Below are positions 8,383 to 15,967 of a DNA stretch of 64,000 bases, piece by piece. Location of the stretch: contig JACQFE010000013.1 of the NCBI GenBank assembly GCA_016200265.1, positions 1 through 64,000 of the forward strand. The letters run 5' to 3'. The DNA comes from Planctomycetota bacterium. GTDB lineage: Bacteria; Planctomycetota; Phycisphaerae; UBA1845. A program made the position numbers and the translations under genes. The notes beneath the pieces were generated by a model. It ran no database searches and was not told the DNA's origin. It worked only from the letters and a program-made list of their open reading frames with translations. Positions within the stretch are counted from its first letter, which is position 1; every line of letters begins with the position of its first letter.

Positions 8383-11031
8383 TCAAGGGGCAATCTCGCG
8401 GTTCAGCATTGATCGGTATTTCTCTGCTGCCTGCGAGTCATTCCGCGATTCTGCCAGCTTGATTAGTCGATCTAATGTTCTCGCGGTACGAGGGTCGGCA
8501 TTTCCAAGTGTTTCCGATTGGATCATGAAAGCCTGCGATAGTTCCTGCTCCGCCTGATCGGGCTGTTCCAACTTCCACAGGCAGGATCCCAGTTCACTTT
8601 TTGCAACGCCGATTCCTGCTCCTTCGTCATCATGCATGGATTCATAACGACTAACGCTTTCTCGAAGTGATTTTTCACCGGCTTGCGGCTGATCACAATC
8701 GCTGAACATTGCTCCCTGCTCGGCGAGAAAGCGGGGAAGGCTTTTTTTGTCCGTGCCGGGGTGCTTCCTCGCGAGAGAAACCGCCTCATTCAGTGGTGCC
8801 TCCACCTCCAGGCAGTTTCCTTCGATATGGAGCGCACGACCAAGCAGGTACAAAACCTCACCGTTCAAACCGTCATCTTGTGCAGGTAGTTTCTGCAGAA
8901 TCGCCAATGCGCGCCGACAAAGGTCCTTGGCACTATCGAAACGCTGGACATCAATTAAGAGCCCCACGTAATTCTTCATTCCCCACACCGTTCTACGGTC
9001 CTCTTCGCCGTATTTTTCGCGCATTACCTCAAGAGCCTCGCGATAAAGCTCGTCGGATTCCGCAAGTCTGTGCTGGGTGTGTAGCACGCGCGCAAGGTCC
9101 GTCAGCACAAAATCCATGCCCATCCCCGGCCGGTCACTCCGCGTCTTTGCGATGATCGCGCGGGCATCGCGATAGTCTCGCTCCGCCTCTAAAAATTCCT
9201 TCATTCGTTCGCGGCATTGACCCAGGTTGATCAGTGAATAGGCAATCGACACGTGGTCCAAAGGGACCAGCTTTCGGCGCAGGCCAAGAGCTTCTTCATG
9301 GTATGCGATCGCCTTGGGTAGCTGATTTCTTTCCAGACAAATCATGCCGAGTCCATCGAGGGCGAAGGTCACGAGCTGATCGTCGCCAACAAGCTTGCGG
9401 CGGATCGCGACGACCTCACGAAAAGGAATTTCCGCGAGCGTCGGGTGTCCCATGGCGCAGTGACAACTTCCCAGGCCGAGCAGCGTTTCTGATACTTCCA
9501 GCTGGTGATCCGGACCTGCGTCTCGCTGAATTTCCCATGCATCGCGGTACAGCTCCATGGCTTCATTCCATTCTTGTCGTCCCTGGAGCGCGCGAGCGAG
9601 ATCATACTTGATCTCCGCAACGGGCAAACTGTCCGAAGGAAGGGCGCCTTGCCGAAGCAAGAGGGCTCTCCGCAGGTGCTTTTCCGCGGCATCGTAGTCG
9701 TCAAATGATGTGTAGCTGTTCCCGATGATCCGTCGAACGGTCGCTTCCACGGTCGAATGCTCGGAGAACTTGCCGTCTACTTTCGCAGCGCATTCTCCCA
9801 ACATTTCAAGGACGGTGGCGTTTCGGCCCTTGCCACTTACCGCGTCCATGGATGAAAGAGTCGTATTTAGGAAGTCAATGACGGCAGCTGACTCACTTTG
9901 TGCGGTGATCGCGGTATCGCGTTGTTTTGCCGCCTCCATGCGCTGCTTCTCTGCATGCGAGTACATGTATGAGCTGAATGCCAGTGCCGCGCCGAGAGCG
10001 AACAGGAATGCGACCACCGAACTGAAAGCAAGTCGATTGCGCTTCGCGAACAAGCGAAGTTGATAAATGATGCTGGGCGGTCGGGCAAGAATAGGCTCGT
10101 GGCACAAGAAGCGACCGATGTCGTCCTTGAATTCGCCGGCCGAACGGTAGCGCAGTTCTCGCTCCTTCTCCAGGGCCTTAAGCATGATGGTCTCAAGGTC
10201 CCCTCGCAGAGAAGGATCTACGCTGCCGGGTTTGGGAGGTTGCACTTTGCGGATGACCTGCGTCGCGGCCGCGATGGAGAGGTCCATGAGGAAATAGGGT
10301 AAACTATTGCACAACAGCTGGTAGAGCACGACGCCCAAAGCGTAGACGTCGCTTCGTGCATCGATGTCCCGCGGGTCGGCTTCACATTGTTCCGGGCTCA
10401 TATATTGAAGTGTTCCCACGAGTTGCCCCGCTTGCGTCTGCAAGGTGGCCACGGCGAGATCGGAGTCCGTCGCCCGGGCGACCCCGAAATCAATTACTTT
10501 CGCATCTCCATGTGAGTCAACCAGAATGTTGGCGGGTTTCAGATCGCGGTGAATGATCCCTTTCTGATGTCCGTGCTCCACTGCGTCGCACACTTGCATG
10601 AAGAGCGCAAGGATCTTCGAGACATCGAGTTTCTTTTCGCTGACGTATTCCGAGATGCGCCTGGCATTCGGAATGTACTCCATCGCAAAATACGGAACCG
10701 CTCCGCGACCGTCGTCATGTGTGCCGGCCTCAAACACCTGCGCGATGCCGGGATGGTGAAGCCGAGCCAATAACTGTGATTCAAACTCAAAGCGGCGAAG
10801 TGCCATGGGGCTGGCGATCGTCGCCTGCATCAACTTGATCGCGACGACCCGGCGGGGATTGTCCTGAGCGGCTTCGTAGACCGTCCCCATCGCACCCGCC
10901 GCGATCCTTCGTTGCAATCGAAAGCGTCCGATTCGAGTTCCCGAGACGTGATCAGGATCCAGGTGGATAGAGTCCGTGCCTTCATCTGCCGAGTTTTCAG
11001 ATGTGTTATCCGGATTGTTAGAAGCGAACAT
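8383..11031 (-). CDS. Membrane Ser/Thr protein kinase with TPR sensor region
   Basis: An 882-residue Hanks-type kinase. The glycine loop is AAGAMGTVY at 44-52, the ATP lysine is in VAIK (66), the catalytic loop HRDLKPAN is at 161-168 and DFG at 181-183, and the activation segment ends at MSPEQ near 211. One transmembrane helix lies at about 335-354. The remaining 500 residues are alpha-helical repeats of TPR type, with many A/L/Y-spaced 40-residue units such as LGLGSCHCAMGHP. This PknB-like plan places the kinase in the cytoplasm and the TPR array on the other side of the membrane. Targets are unknown. ATG 11031 is used. A TTG at 11076 would add 15 residues, and neither has a strong ribosome site. 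A miniprotein gene is transcribed divergently 117 bp away. Confidence 0.9.
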   Translation of the reverse strand: MFASNNPDNTSENSADEGTDSIHLDPDHVSGTRIGRFRLQRRIAAGAMGTVYEAAQDNPRRVVAIKLMQATIASPMALRRFEFESQLLARLHHPGIAQVFEAGTHDDGRGAVPYFAMEYIPNARRISEYVSEKKLDVSKILALFMQVCDAVEHGHQKGIIHRDLKPANILVDSHGDAKVIDFGVARATDSDLAVATLQTQAGQLVGTLQYMSPEQCEADPRDIDARSDVYALGVVLYQLLCNSLPYFLMDLSIAAATQVIRKVQPPKPGSVDPSLRGDLETIMLKALEKERELRYRSAGEFKDDIGRFLCHEPILARPPSIIYQLRLFAKRNRLAFSSVVAFLFALGAALAFSSYMYSHAEKQRMEAAKQRDTAITAQSESAAVIDFLNTTLSSMDAVSGKGRNATVLEMLGECAAKVDGKFSEHSTVEATVRRIIGNSYTSFDDYDAAEKHLRRALLLRQGALPSDSLPVAEIKYDLARALQGRQEWNEAMELYRDAWEIQRDAGPDHQLEVSETLLGLGSCHCAMGHPTLAEIPFREVVAIRRKLVGDDQLVTFALDGLGMICLERNQLPKAIAYHEEALGLRRKLVPLDHVSIAYSLINLGQCRERMKEFLEAERDYRDARAIIAKTRSDRPGMGMDFVLTDLARVLHTQHRLAESDELYREALEVMREKYGEEDRRTVWGMKNYVGLLIDVQRFDSAKDLCRRALAILQKLPAQDDGLNGEVLYLLGRALHIEGNCLEVEAPLNEAVSLARKHPGTDKKSLPRFLAEQGAMFSDCDQPQAGEKSLRESVSRYESMHDDEGAGIGVAKSELGSCLWKLEQPDQAEQELSQAFMIQSETLGNADPRTARTLDRLIKLAESRNDSQAAEKYRSMLNREIAP

Positions 11032-11148
11032 GTCAACTTCTACCGACGAGGTGCTCTGCGGTTCGACCGGATTCAAGCCAATTGACGGCCTGTACGAGGC
11101 CAGTTACGATTCCGGCGTTGCTTTAACAATTCTAGATAGGAGCTTATC

Positions 11149-11322
11149 ATGAAGCAATTCTTGAAGCGAATGGAAAATTACCAGGCGTTACGTTCCGGCA
11201 TGCTGTTCCTATGGATGCCGCCGATCCCCTGCTGGGGTCCGGGGATGCCTCCCCCGCTTGCGCAATTGTTCATCGATATACTTCTTCTATTGGCTGTTTT
11301 CGCTGCTTTCTCGGCGTTTTGA
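11149..11322 (+). CDS. 57-residue single-helix membrane miniprotein
   Basis: This short gene opens with ATG at 11149, preceded by an excellent ribosome site TAGGAGCTTATC, and closes with TGA at 11320-11322. The peptide starts MKQFLKRMENYQALR. Its middle is unusually rich in Pro, Trp and Met (LFLWMPPIPCWGPGMPPP), and it ends in a hydrophobic helix FIDILLLLAVFAAFSAF. That suggests a small inner-membrane protein with a basic cytoplasmic N-terminus. I do not recognise the family. It faces away from the Ser/Thr kinase gene, sharing a 117-bp upstream region, which hints at a functional pairing but does not prove it. The strong ribosome site and clean hydrophobic end argue that it is real. Confidence 0.6.
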   Translation: MKQFLKRMENYQALRSGMLFLWMPPIPCWGPGMPPPLAQLFIDILLLLAVFAAFSAF

Positions 11323-11522
11323 TCCACAGGAAGCCGCGCTTGGTGCGGTGTATTTTTTATGGATGCCAAAGTCGTATGTGTGGTGCCGCGAGGTTGGCGC
11401 GCGCAATAGGCAGGAATTCTCAATACCCTGCATTGCTAATCGGTCTCTAATCAAGCGCGGCTCTTCTCGCTGAAGTCGTCAGGCGTTTGCCGGTGGCCGC
11501 TGCTTCGCGTAATAATCATTGA

Positions 11523-11786
11523 ATGGTCGGCGCCGATTCCGCCAATGCTGAAGGATTGCAGTTGACGGACACCCACCGGATGCTCCTTGCCATGCGCGAC
11601 ACGCTGTATGAAGGGAGCTGGGCGGATTTTATTCGCGATTTGCGATCGCGAATGGAATCGCGACCTTATGTGTTCGACACGGTGCCGACTTCACCAACGA
11701 TGGAGCGAACCATGCACCAGCATTTGGAGTTGATCGAAAAAATGCGGCAATGGGAGGAGACTCGCGGACAAGTGCTTCGTGCGTGA
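11523..11786 (+). CDS. Small soluble hypothetical protein (87 aa)
   Basis: An 87-residue acidic, helical protein with TDTHRMLLAMRDTLYEG near residue 15 and WADFIRDLRSRMESRPYVFD near 33, followed by a charged helix. No domain is recognised. The composition (no low-complexity tracts, helical amphipathic pattern) is that of a real cytosolic protein rather than a shadow, and nothing longer lies on the opposite strand. The ATG lacks an obvious ribosome site, so the exact start is doubtful. It lies between the miniprotein and a dispersed repeat. Confidence 0.5.
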   Translation: MVGADSANAEGLQLTDTHRMLLAMRDTLYEGSWADFIRDLRSRMESRPYVFDTVPTSPTMERTMHQHLELIEKMRQWEETRGQVLRA

Positions 11787-11815
11787 CGATGATGGAAGGT
11801 GGAAAAGCGGCGACT

Positions 11816-11887
11816 GTCATGCTGAGCGATAGCGAAGCATCTCGAATACGAGATCCTTCGTCCCGGAGTAAGGGGACTCAGAATAAC
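11816..11887 (+). repeat. Dispersed ~70-bp palindromic repeat, copy 2
   Basis: Begins GTCATGCTGAGCGATAGCGA and ends GACTCAGAATAAC. The inner CTCGAATACGAG is the central inverted repeat. The final G of the usual AATGAC end is mutated to A. It lies just upstream of the beta-propeller gene. Confidence 0.88.
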
Positions 11888-11971
11888 CAAATACACTCCC
11901 AATTGTCGGCTCTGGAGTTCTCGATTAGCAATCATCAAAACCATCTGACCGACCCATAGGAATCAACCGCA

Positions 11972-13243
11972 ATGTTCACAAAATCGAATACAACTTTCGC
12001 AATCCTAGCTCTTATTGTCGCCGCACCATTTTCGGCCGCGCAATCCAATCATCCTCTTCTTAACGCAGGCGAAGTGCGTGAGGCCGGCTTGACGCAGTTC
12101 TGGCAGGCGCAGTTGCCGCTTGTGTCCGGTGAAGAGATTCGCGACGGATATCTCATTGATGAGGCCTTGTACGCCACGACAAATCGCGGGCGAATTTTTT
12201 CGCTCAAGGCCGATGTCGGATTGCTCCGCTGGGGTAACGCGGTCACGGAGCCGGCGTTTCCCATTTTCGCTCCGAGCCACATCGCTACGCGGAACAACGA
12301 TGGTGGCGTGATTGTTCCCACGTCCGGCGAAGTCTTCGTATTCGATCGTTTCTCGGGCGAACAACGATCACGTTTTGCGCCGTCGTTTGGCATCGTGGGG
12401 CCGGCCGTCGGCTATGACCAATTGATTTTCATGGGTGGTGCCGACAAGAACATGCATTTGCTGTCGCTTCCGTCGCCGCGCTCGAAGGATGCGTTGAACC
12501 GATGGGAAGCGATGGCCGGCGGAATAGTGACGACAAAACCGCTGCTATTTCGCAGTGGAACGCTACTTTTCGCTTCAAGCGGCGGCCTCGTGGTGAACTG
12601 CCTCGCCTCGGATAAGACGCTTCAGTGGACCTGGAAGGCGGGCGGCGCGATTGAGGCCAGTCCGTTCGTGGAAGGTAACGGCGTCTACGTCGCGAGCATG
12701 GATCGCTCGCTGTACAAGCTGAGCCTCGGAATGGGTTCGGTCATCTGGCGAGCGAGGTTTCCCAGTCCGTTGCAGGACGGGCCGATCGTTTCGGACGGCC
12801 TTGTTTTTCAATATTGCGTGAATCACGGTCTGACGGCGGTCGATACGGCCTCGGGTAAGGAAGTGTGGCGAATTCCGGAAGGCCATTGGTTTGCGTCGCA
12901 TCACAAGGCCGGTGACGTGATCTTGACTGATGATTATCGACTGCTGGCGGTCGATCATGGAACAGGGAAGATCGAGGCCAAAGTCGCAGCGCCGTCGGTG
13001 CTCAAGGCTGTGACGAATTCGAATGATGAATCGATTTATCTACTCGGCACCGGCGGTCGCGTCGCGTGTCTGCGGCTGGATACCGAGCCGTATTTGCGGC
13101 GGCAACAGGTCTTGGCCGCTCAACGTGATTTGAATTTGTCGCCCATGTCGAAGGCGAAGGGCGCGGCCATTTCACCCGGAGAACCGGTGAAGGAGCCTGA
13201 TCCTCTGGGCAAGGACCCACTACGAAGCAATAGCGATAAGTAG
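11972..13243 (+). CDS. Exported PQQ-type beta-propeller protein (BamB-like)
   Basis: A 423-residue protein with a signal peptide at residues 1-24 (hydrophobic FAILALIVAAPFSAAQ). It then carries about six to seven repeats of the eight-bladed quinoprotein propeller type, with blade motifs such as ALYATTNRGRIFSLKADVGLLRW, GNGVYVASMDRSLYKLS, and TASGKEVWRIPEGH. The last 40 residues are charged and disordered. Such propellers include BamB and many planctomycete periplasmic proteins. Quinone-binding residues cannot be confirmed, so scaffold function is as likely as enzyme function. It is a single gene flanked by two copies of the dispersed repeat. Confidence 0.8.
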   Translation: MFTKSNTTFAILALIVAAPFSAAQSNHPLLNAGEVREAGLTQFWQAQLPLVSGEEIRDGYLIDEALYATTNRGRIFSLKADVGLLRWGNAVTEPAFPIFAPSHIATRNNDGGVIVPTSGEVFVFDRFSGEQRSRFAPSFGIVGPAVGYDQLIFMGGADKNMHLLSLPSPRSKDALNRWEAMAGGIVTTKPLLFRSGTLLFASSGGLVVNCLASDKTLQWTWKAGGAIEASPFVEGNGVYVASMDRSLYKLSLGMGSVIWRARFPSPLQDGPIVSDGLVFQYCVNHGLTAVDTASGKEVWRIPEGHWFASHHKAGDVILTDDYRLLAVDHGTGKIEAKVAAPSVLKAVTNSNDESIYLLGTGGRVACLRLDTEPYLRRQQVLAAQRDLNLSPMSKAKGAAISPGEPVKEPDPLGKDPLRSNSDK

Positions 13244-13302
13244 GCCGTGCATTTCTCGCCCGAACTAATGGTTAATCGCTTTGCGCAAGACGACTATACG
13301 CC

Positions 13303-13371
13303 GTCATGCTGAGCGATAGCGAAGCATCTCGGCAAGATTCTTCGTCCCGGTGAACCGGAACTCAGAATGAC
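13303..13371 (+). repeat. Dispersed ~70-bp palindromic repeat, copy 3
   Basis: Begins GTCATGCTGAGCGATAGCGA and ends AACTCAGAATGAC. The inner part has GAAGCATCTCGGCAAGATTC, in which the central inverted repeat is altered. It lies between the beta-propeller gene and purH. Confidence 0.9.
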
Positions 13372-13468
13372 GGCGGCAACGCGGCTCCGCATGACCCTGA
13401 CTATTCGCCACGGATCAAAAATCACCGCTTCTTGACTCCGCCCGAACCTTCGCGATGCTTTTCATTGA

Positions 13469-15196
13469 ATGGCCCATCCAAAAATTAAGCGAGCACTCAT
13501 TAGCGTCTATGACAAGACCGGAATTGTTGAGTTCGCTCGCGCGCTGGTGGATGAATTCGGCATCGAGATCATCTCCACCGGCGGCACGGCCAAGCACCTG
13601 AAGGAAAACGGAATTCCGGTCACGCTCGTCGAAGACATCACCGGCTTTCCGGAAATGCTCGACGGTCGGGTGAAGACGCTGCACCCGAAAATCCATGCGG
13701 CCATCCTCGCCGACCGCGACAATCCCGAGCACATGCGCCAGCTCGCCGAGCAGGGCATCAAACCGATCGACATGGTCGTGGTGAATTTGTATCCGTTCGA
13801 GAAAACCGTCGCCGATCCCAATTGCACGTTCGAGCAAGCCATCGAAATGATCGACATCGGCGGGCCGTGCTTGCTCCGCGCCGCGGCAAAGAATCATAAG
13901 CATGTGTTGATCTTGTCGGATCCAAGCCACTACAAACGCACGCTCAAATTTCTTGTGAATGATGAAGTCGTAAAATCATACGATTGGCCGAATTTCCTGG
14001 TGACTCGAGGGTTTCAGCATACAGCCTCAAATGAATGCGGAATTTACGCCTACTTTGGTCGACGCTATTGGAATACGCCGTTCCCACCCGTTTCCTTTCT
14101 GGAATTGGTTTGCACACTTCCGTCAACACGCAACGAACTTCGATATGGCGAGAACCCGCATCAGGGGGGTACGGTTTATAGCCTTGAATCAGCAAAGGAA
14201 GAATGCGCACTCACTGGCGCGGCGTACGGCACTGATTACGACGTTGACCACGAATTGGAATTGATCGAAGTTTCCTACAACAATTATGCGGACTCACACG
14301 CTGCATTGGAACTATGTAAGGAACTGAGGAGGATAACGCGCCGGTGTGGCAATGACTCTCATTCAGAGAAGTTTGGGAATATTGCACCGACTTGCGTATT
14401 CATTAAACATACAAATGCCTGTGGCGCCGCCCTTGGCGACACTCCTGCTAGCGCATACCGCCTTGCTTACCTTGGTGATCCGAATGCGGCTATGGGGGGC
14501 ATTCTCGCCTGCAGCTTCGACATCGACTCCGAGTTTGCCTTGGCGGTGATGGACACATATGCACGATGGGGGAAGGATGCGGGTGCGAGTGGGTTTTTCC
14601 TAGAGGTTTGGGTTGCTCGAGCCTTCAGTAAAGACGCCGGTGCCTTGATTCGAACCGCAAAGCCCTGGGGACAGCGGGTTCGACTACTCTCCGTCGGAGA
14701 TATGACAATTCCGCCCGATCCACACGAACTGGAATACAAATCGATTTCAGGCGGAGTGCTCGCACAGACTCGTGACCTTTTCAGTCTCAACGAAGACCAA
14801 TGGAAAATCGTCACCAAGCGCGTGCCGACGGAATCGGAAATGTCCGATTTGCGATTGGCATGGCTCATTGCCAAGCACACCAAGAGCAATGCGATTTCGA
14901 TTTGCAAGGACGGCATGCTCATCGGCAATGGGGCCGGGCAGATGTCGCGGGTGATGAGCTGTCGCATCGCGACGTGGCTGGCGAAGGAGAATCGGCACGA
15001 GGACAAGTTGAAGGGATCGGTCGCGGCGTCGGATGCGTTCTTTCCATTTCCTGATGGGCCGACGATTTTGATAGATGCCGGCGTCACCGCGATCATTCAG
15101 CCAGGCGGCTCGAAGAATGACGACAAAGTGATTGCGGCCTGCGACGAACGCGGCGTGGCGATGATTTTCACGGGAACGCGACATTTCAAGCATTAA
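13469..15196 (+). CDS. purH: Bifunctional AICAR transformylase / IMP cyclohydrolase
   Basis: A 575-residue PurH catalysing the last two steps of IMP synthesis in the cytosol. The N-terminal MGS-like cyclohydrolase domain covers residues 1-200 with ALISVYDKTG, STGGTAKHL, DGRVKTLHPKIH and VNLYPFEKT. The transformylase domain has NELRYGENPHQ near 220, IKHTNACGAA near 312 (usually KHxNPCG), KSNAI near 475 and the C-terminal GPTILIDAGVTAIIQPGG. It is about 45 residues longer than the usual ~530, from insertions near 180-210 and 345-395. Codon use changes sharply inside the gene: 13469-13940 and 14770-15196 favour G/C third positions, whereas about 13945-14765 does not. That suggests a mosaic origin (see findings). 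It is a monocistronic gene between two dispersed repeats. Confidence 0.95.
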   Translation: MAHPKIKRALISVYDKTGIVEFARALVDEFGIEIISTGGTAKHLKENGIPVTLVEDITGFPEMLDGRVKTLHPKIHAAILADRDNPEHMRQLAEQGIKPIDMVVVNLYPFEKTVADPNCTFEQAIEMIDIGGPCLLRAAAKNHKHVLILSDPSHYKRTLKFLVNDEVVKSYDWPNFLVTRGFQHTASNECGIYAYFGRRYWNTPFPPVSFLELVCTLPSTRNELRYGENPHQGGTVYSLESAKEECALTGAAYGTDYDVDHELELIEVSYNNYADSHAALELCKELRRITRRCGNDSHSEKFGNIAPTCVFIKHTNACGAALGDTPASAYRLAYLGDPNAAMGGILACSFDIDSEFALAVMDTYARWGKDAGASGFFLEVWVARAFSKDAGALIRTAKPWGQRVRLLSVGDMTIPPDPHELEYKSISGGVLAQTRDLFSLNEDQWKIVTKRVPTESEMSDLRLAWLIAKHTKSNAISICKDGMLIGNGAGQMSRVMSCRIATWLAKENRHEDKLKGSVAASDAFFPFPDGPTILIDAGVTAIIQPGGSKNDDKVIAACDERGVAMIFTGTRHFKH

Positions 15197-15228
15197 GTAA
15201 TTGCTACGCGAAATAAGGGGCAGCGCTC

Positions 15229-15299
15229 GTCATGCTGAGCCCTGCGAAGCATCTCGAATTCGAGATTCTTCGCCTTGGCAAGCCAAGGCTCAGAATGAC
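15229..15299 (+). repeat. Dispersed ~70-bp palindromic repeat, copy 4
   Basis: Begins GTCATGCTGAGCCCTGCGAA and ends GGCTCAGAATGAC. The centre CATCTCGAATTCGAGATT is a clean inverted repeat, and a second stem GCCTTGGC-AAGCCAAGGC is also visible. It lies between purH and the cobalamin adenosyltransferase. Confidence 0.9.
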
Positions 15300-15363
15300 G
15301 GCAGTGACGCGATGACATACCCTGCGTTTCTATTTGAATAACCCCCCAGTACAATTCGGGCGC

Positions 15364-15912
15364 ATGAAACTTTATACCAAGACCGGCGACGATGGCACGA
15401 CTGGATTGTTCGGCGGCACGCGCGTGTCGAAGAATCATCCCAAGGTCGCGGCCTACGGCGAAGTGGACGAATTGAATGCGTTCATCGGAGCGGCCACAGC
15501 GGCGTGCAAGAGTGCGGACACGCGGCAGAAGCTGCTGGAAATTCAAGCGGATTTGTTCCACGTGGGGGCGGAATTGGCGACGCCAAGTGACGCCAAGCCG
15601 GTGCAGCAACTCGAGCCAGGCGCGATCGCGCGTATGGAGTTATGGATCGATCAGGCCAGCGACGCGACGCCCGAACTTCGCACGTTCATCTTGCCGGGTG
15701 GATCGCCGGCGGCGGCTCAGCTTCACGTCGCGCGCGGCGTCTGTCGTCGGGCGGAGCGAGCCTTGGTTTCATTGACCGGATCGGATCGAGCGCGTCCGGA
15801 GTTGATCGTTTATTTAAATCGTCTAAGCGACCTATTGTTCGCCCTCGCTCGCGTGGAAAATCAGGCGGTCGGAGTAGCGGACGTTCCCTGGAATCCGCCG
15901 AGGCGGACTTAA
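15364..15912 (+). CDS. PduO-type cob(I)alamin adenosyltransferase
   Basis: A 182-residue ATP:cob(I)alamin adenosyltransferase that transfers adenosyl from ATP to reduced corrinoid, giving coenzyme B12. The N-terminal signature MKLYTKTGDDGTTGLFGG holds the P-loop-like ATP site. GEVDELNAFIG follows near residue 33. Late family blocks are FILPGGSPAAAQLHVARGVCRRAER near 107 and YLNRLSDLLFALAR near 150. Length is normal for the PduO family. An upstream in-frame TTG at 15334 would add 10 residues, but the family starts at the chosen ATG. No other B12 gene lies in the window, so it may serve salvage or a B12-dependent mutase encoded elsewhere. Confidence 0.93.
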   Translation: MKLYTKTGDDGTTGLFGGTRVSKNHPKVAAYGEVDELNAFIGAATAACKSADTRQKLLEIQADLFHVGAELATPSDAKPVQQLEPGAIARMELWIDQASDATPELRTFILPGGSPAAAQLHVARGVCRRAERALVSLTGSDRARPELIVYLNRLSDLLFALARVENQAVGVADVPWNPPRRT

Positions 15913-15967
15913 CACTCGTATTTGGGTTCGGCGCCAAACTCCGAATTCCGACAAGCGTACAGTCAGC

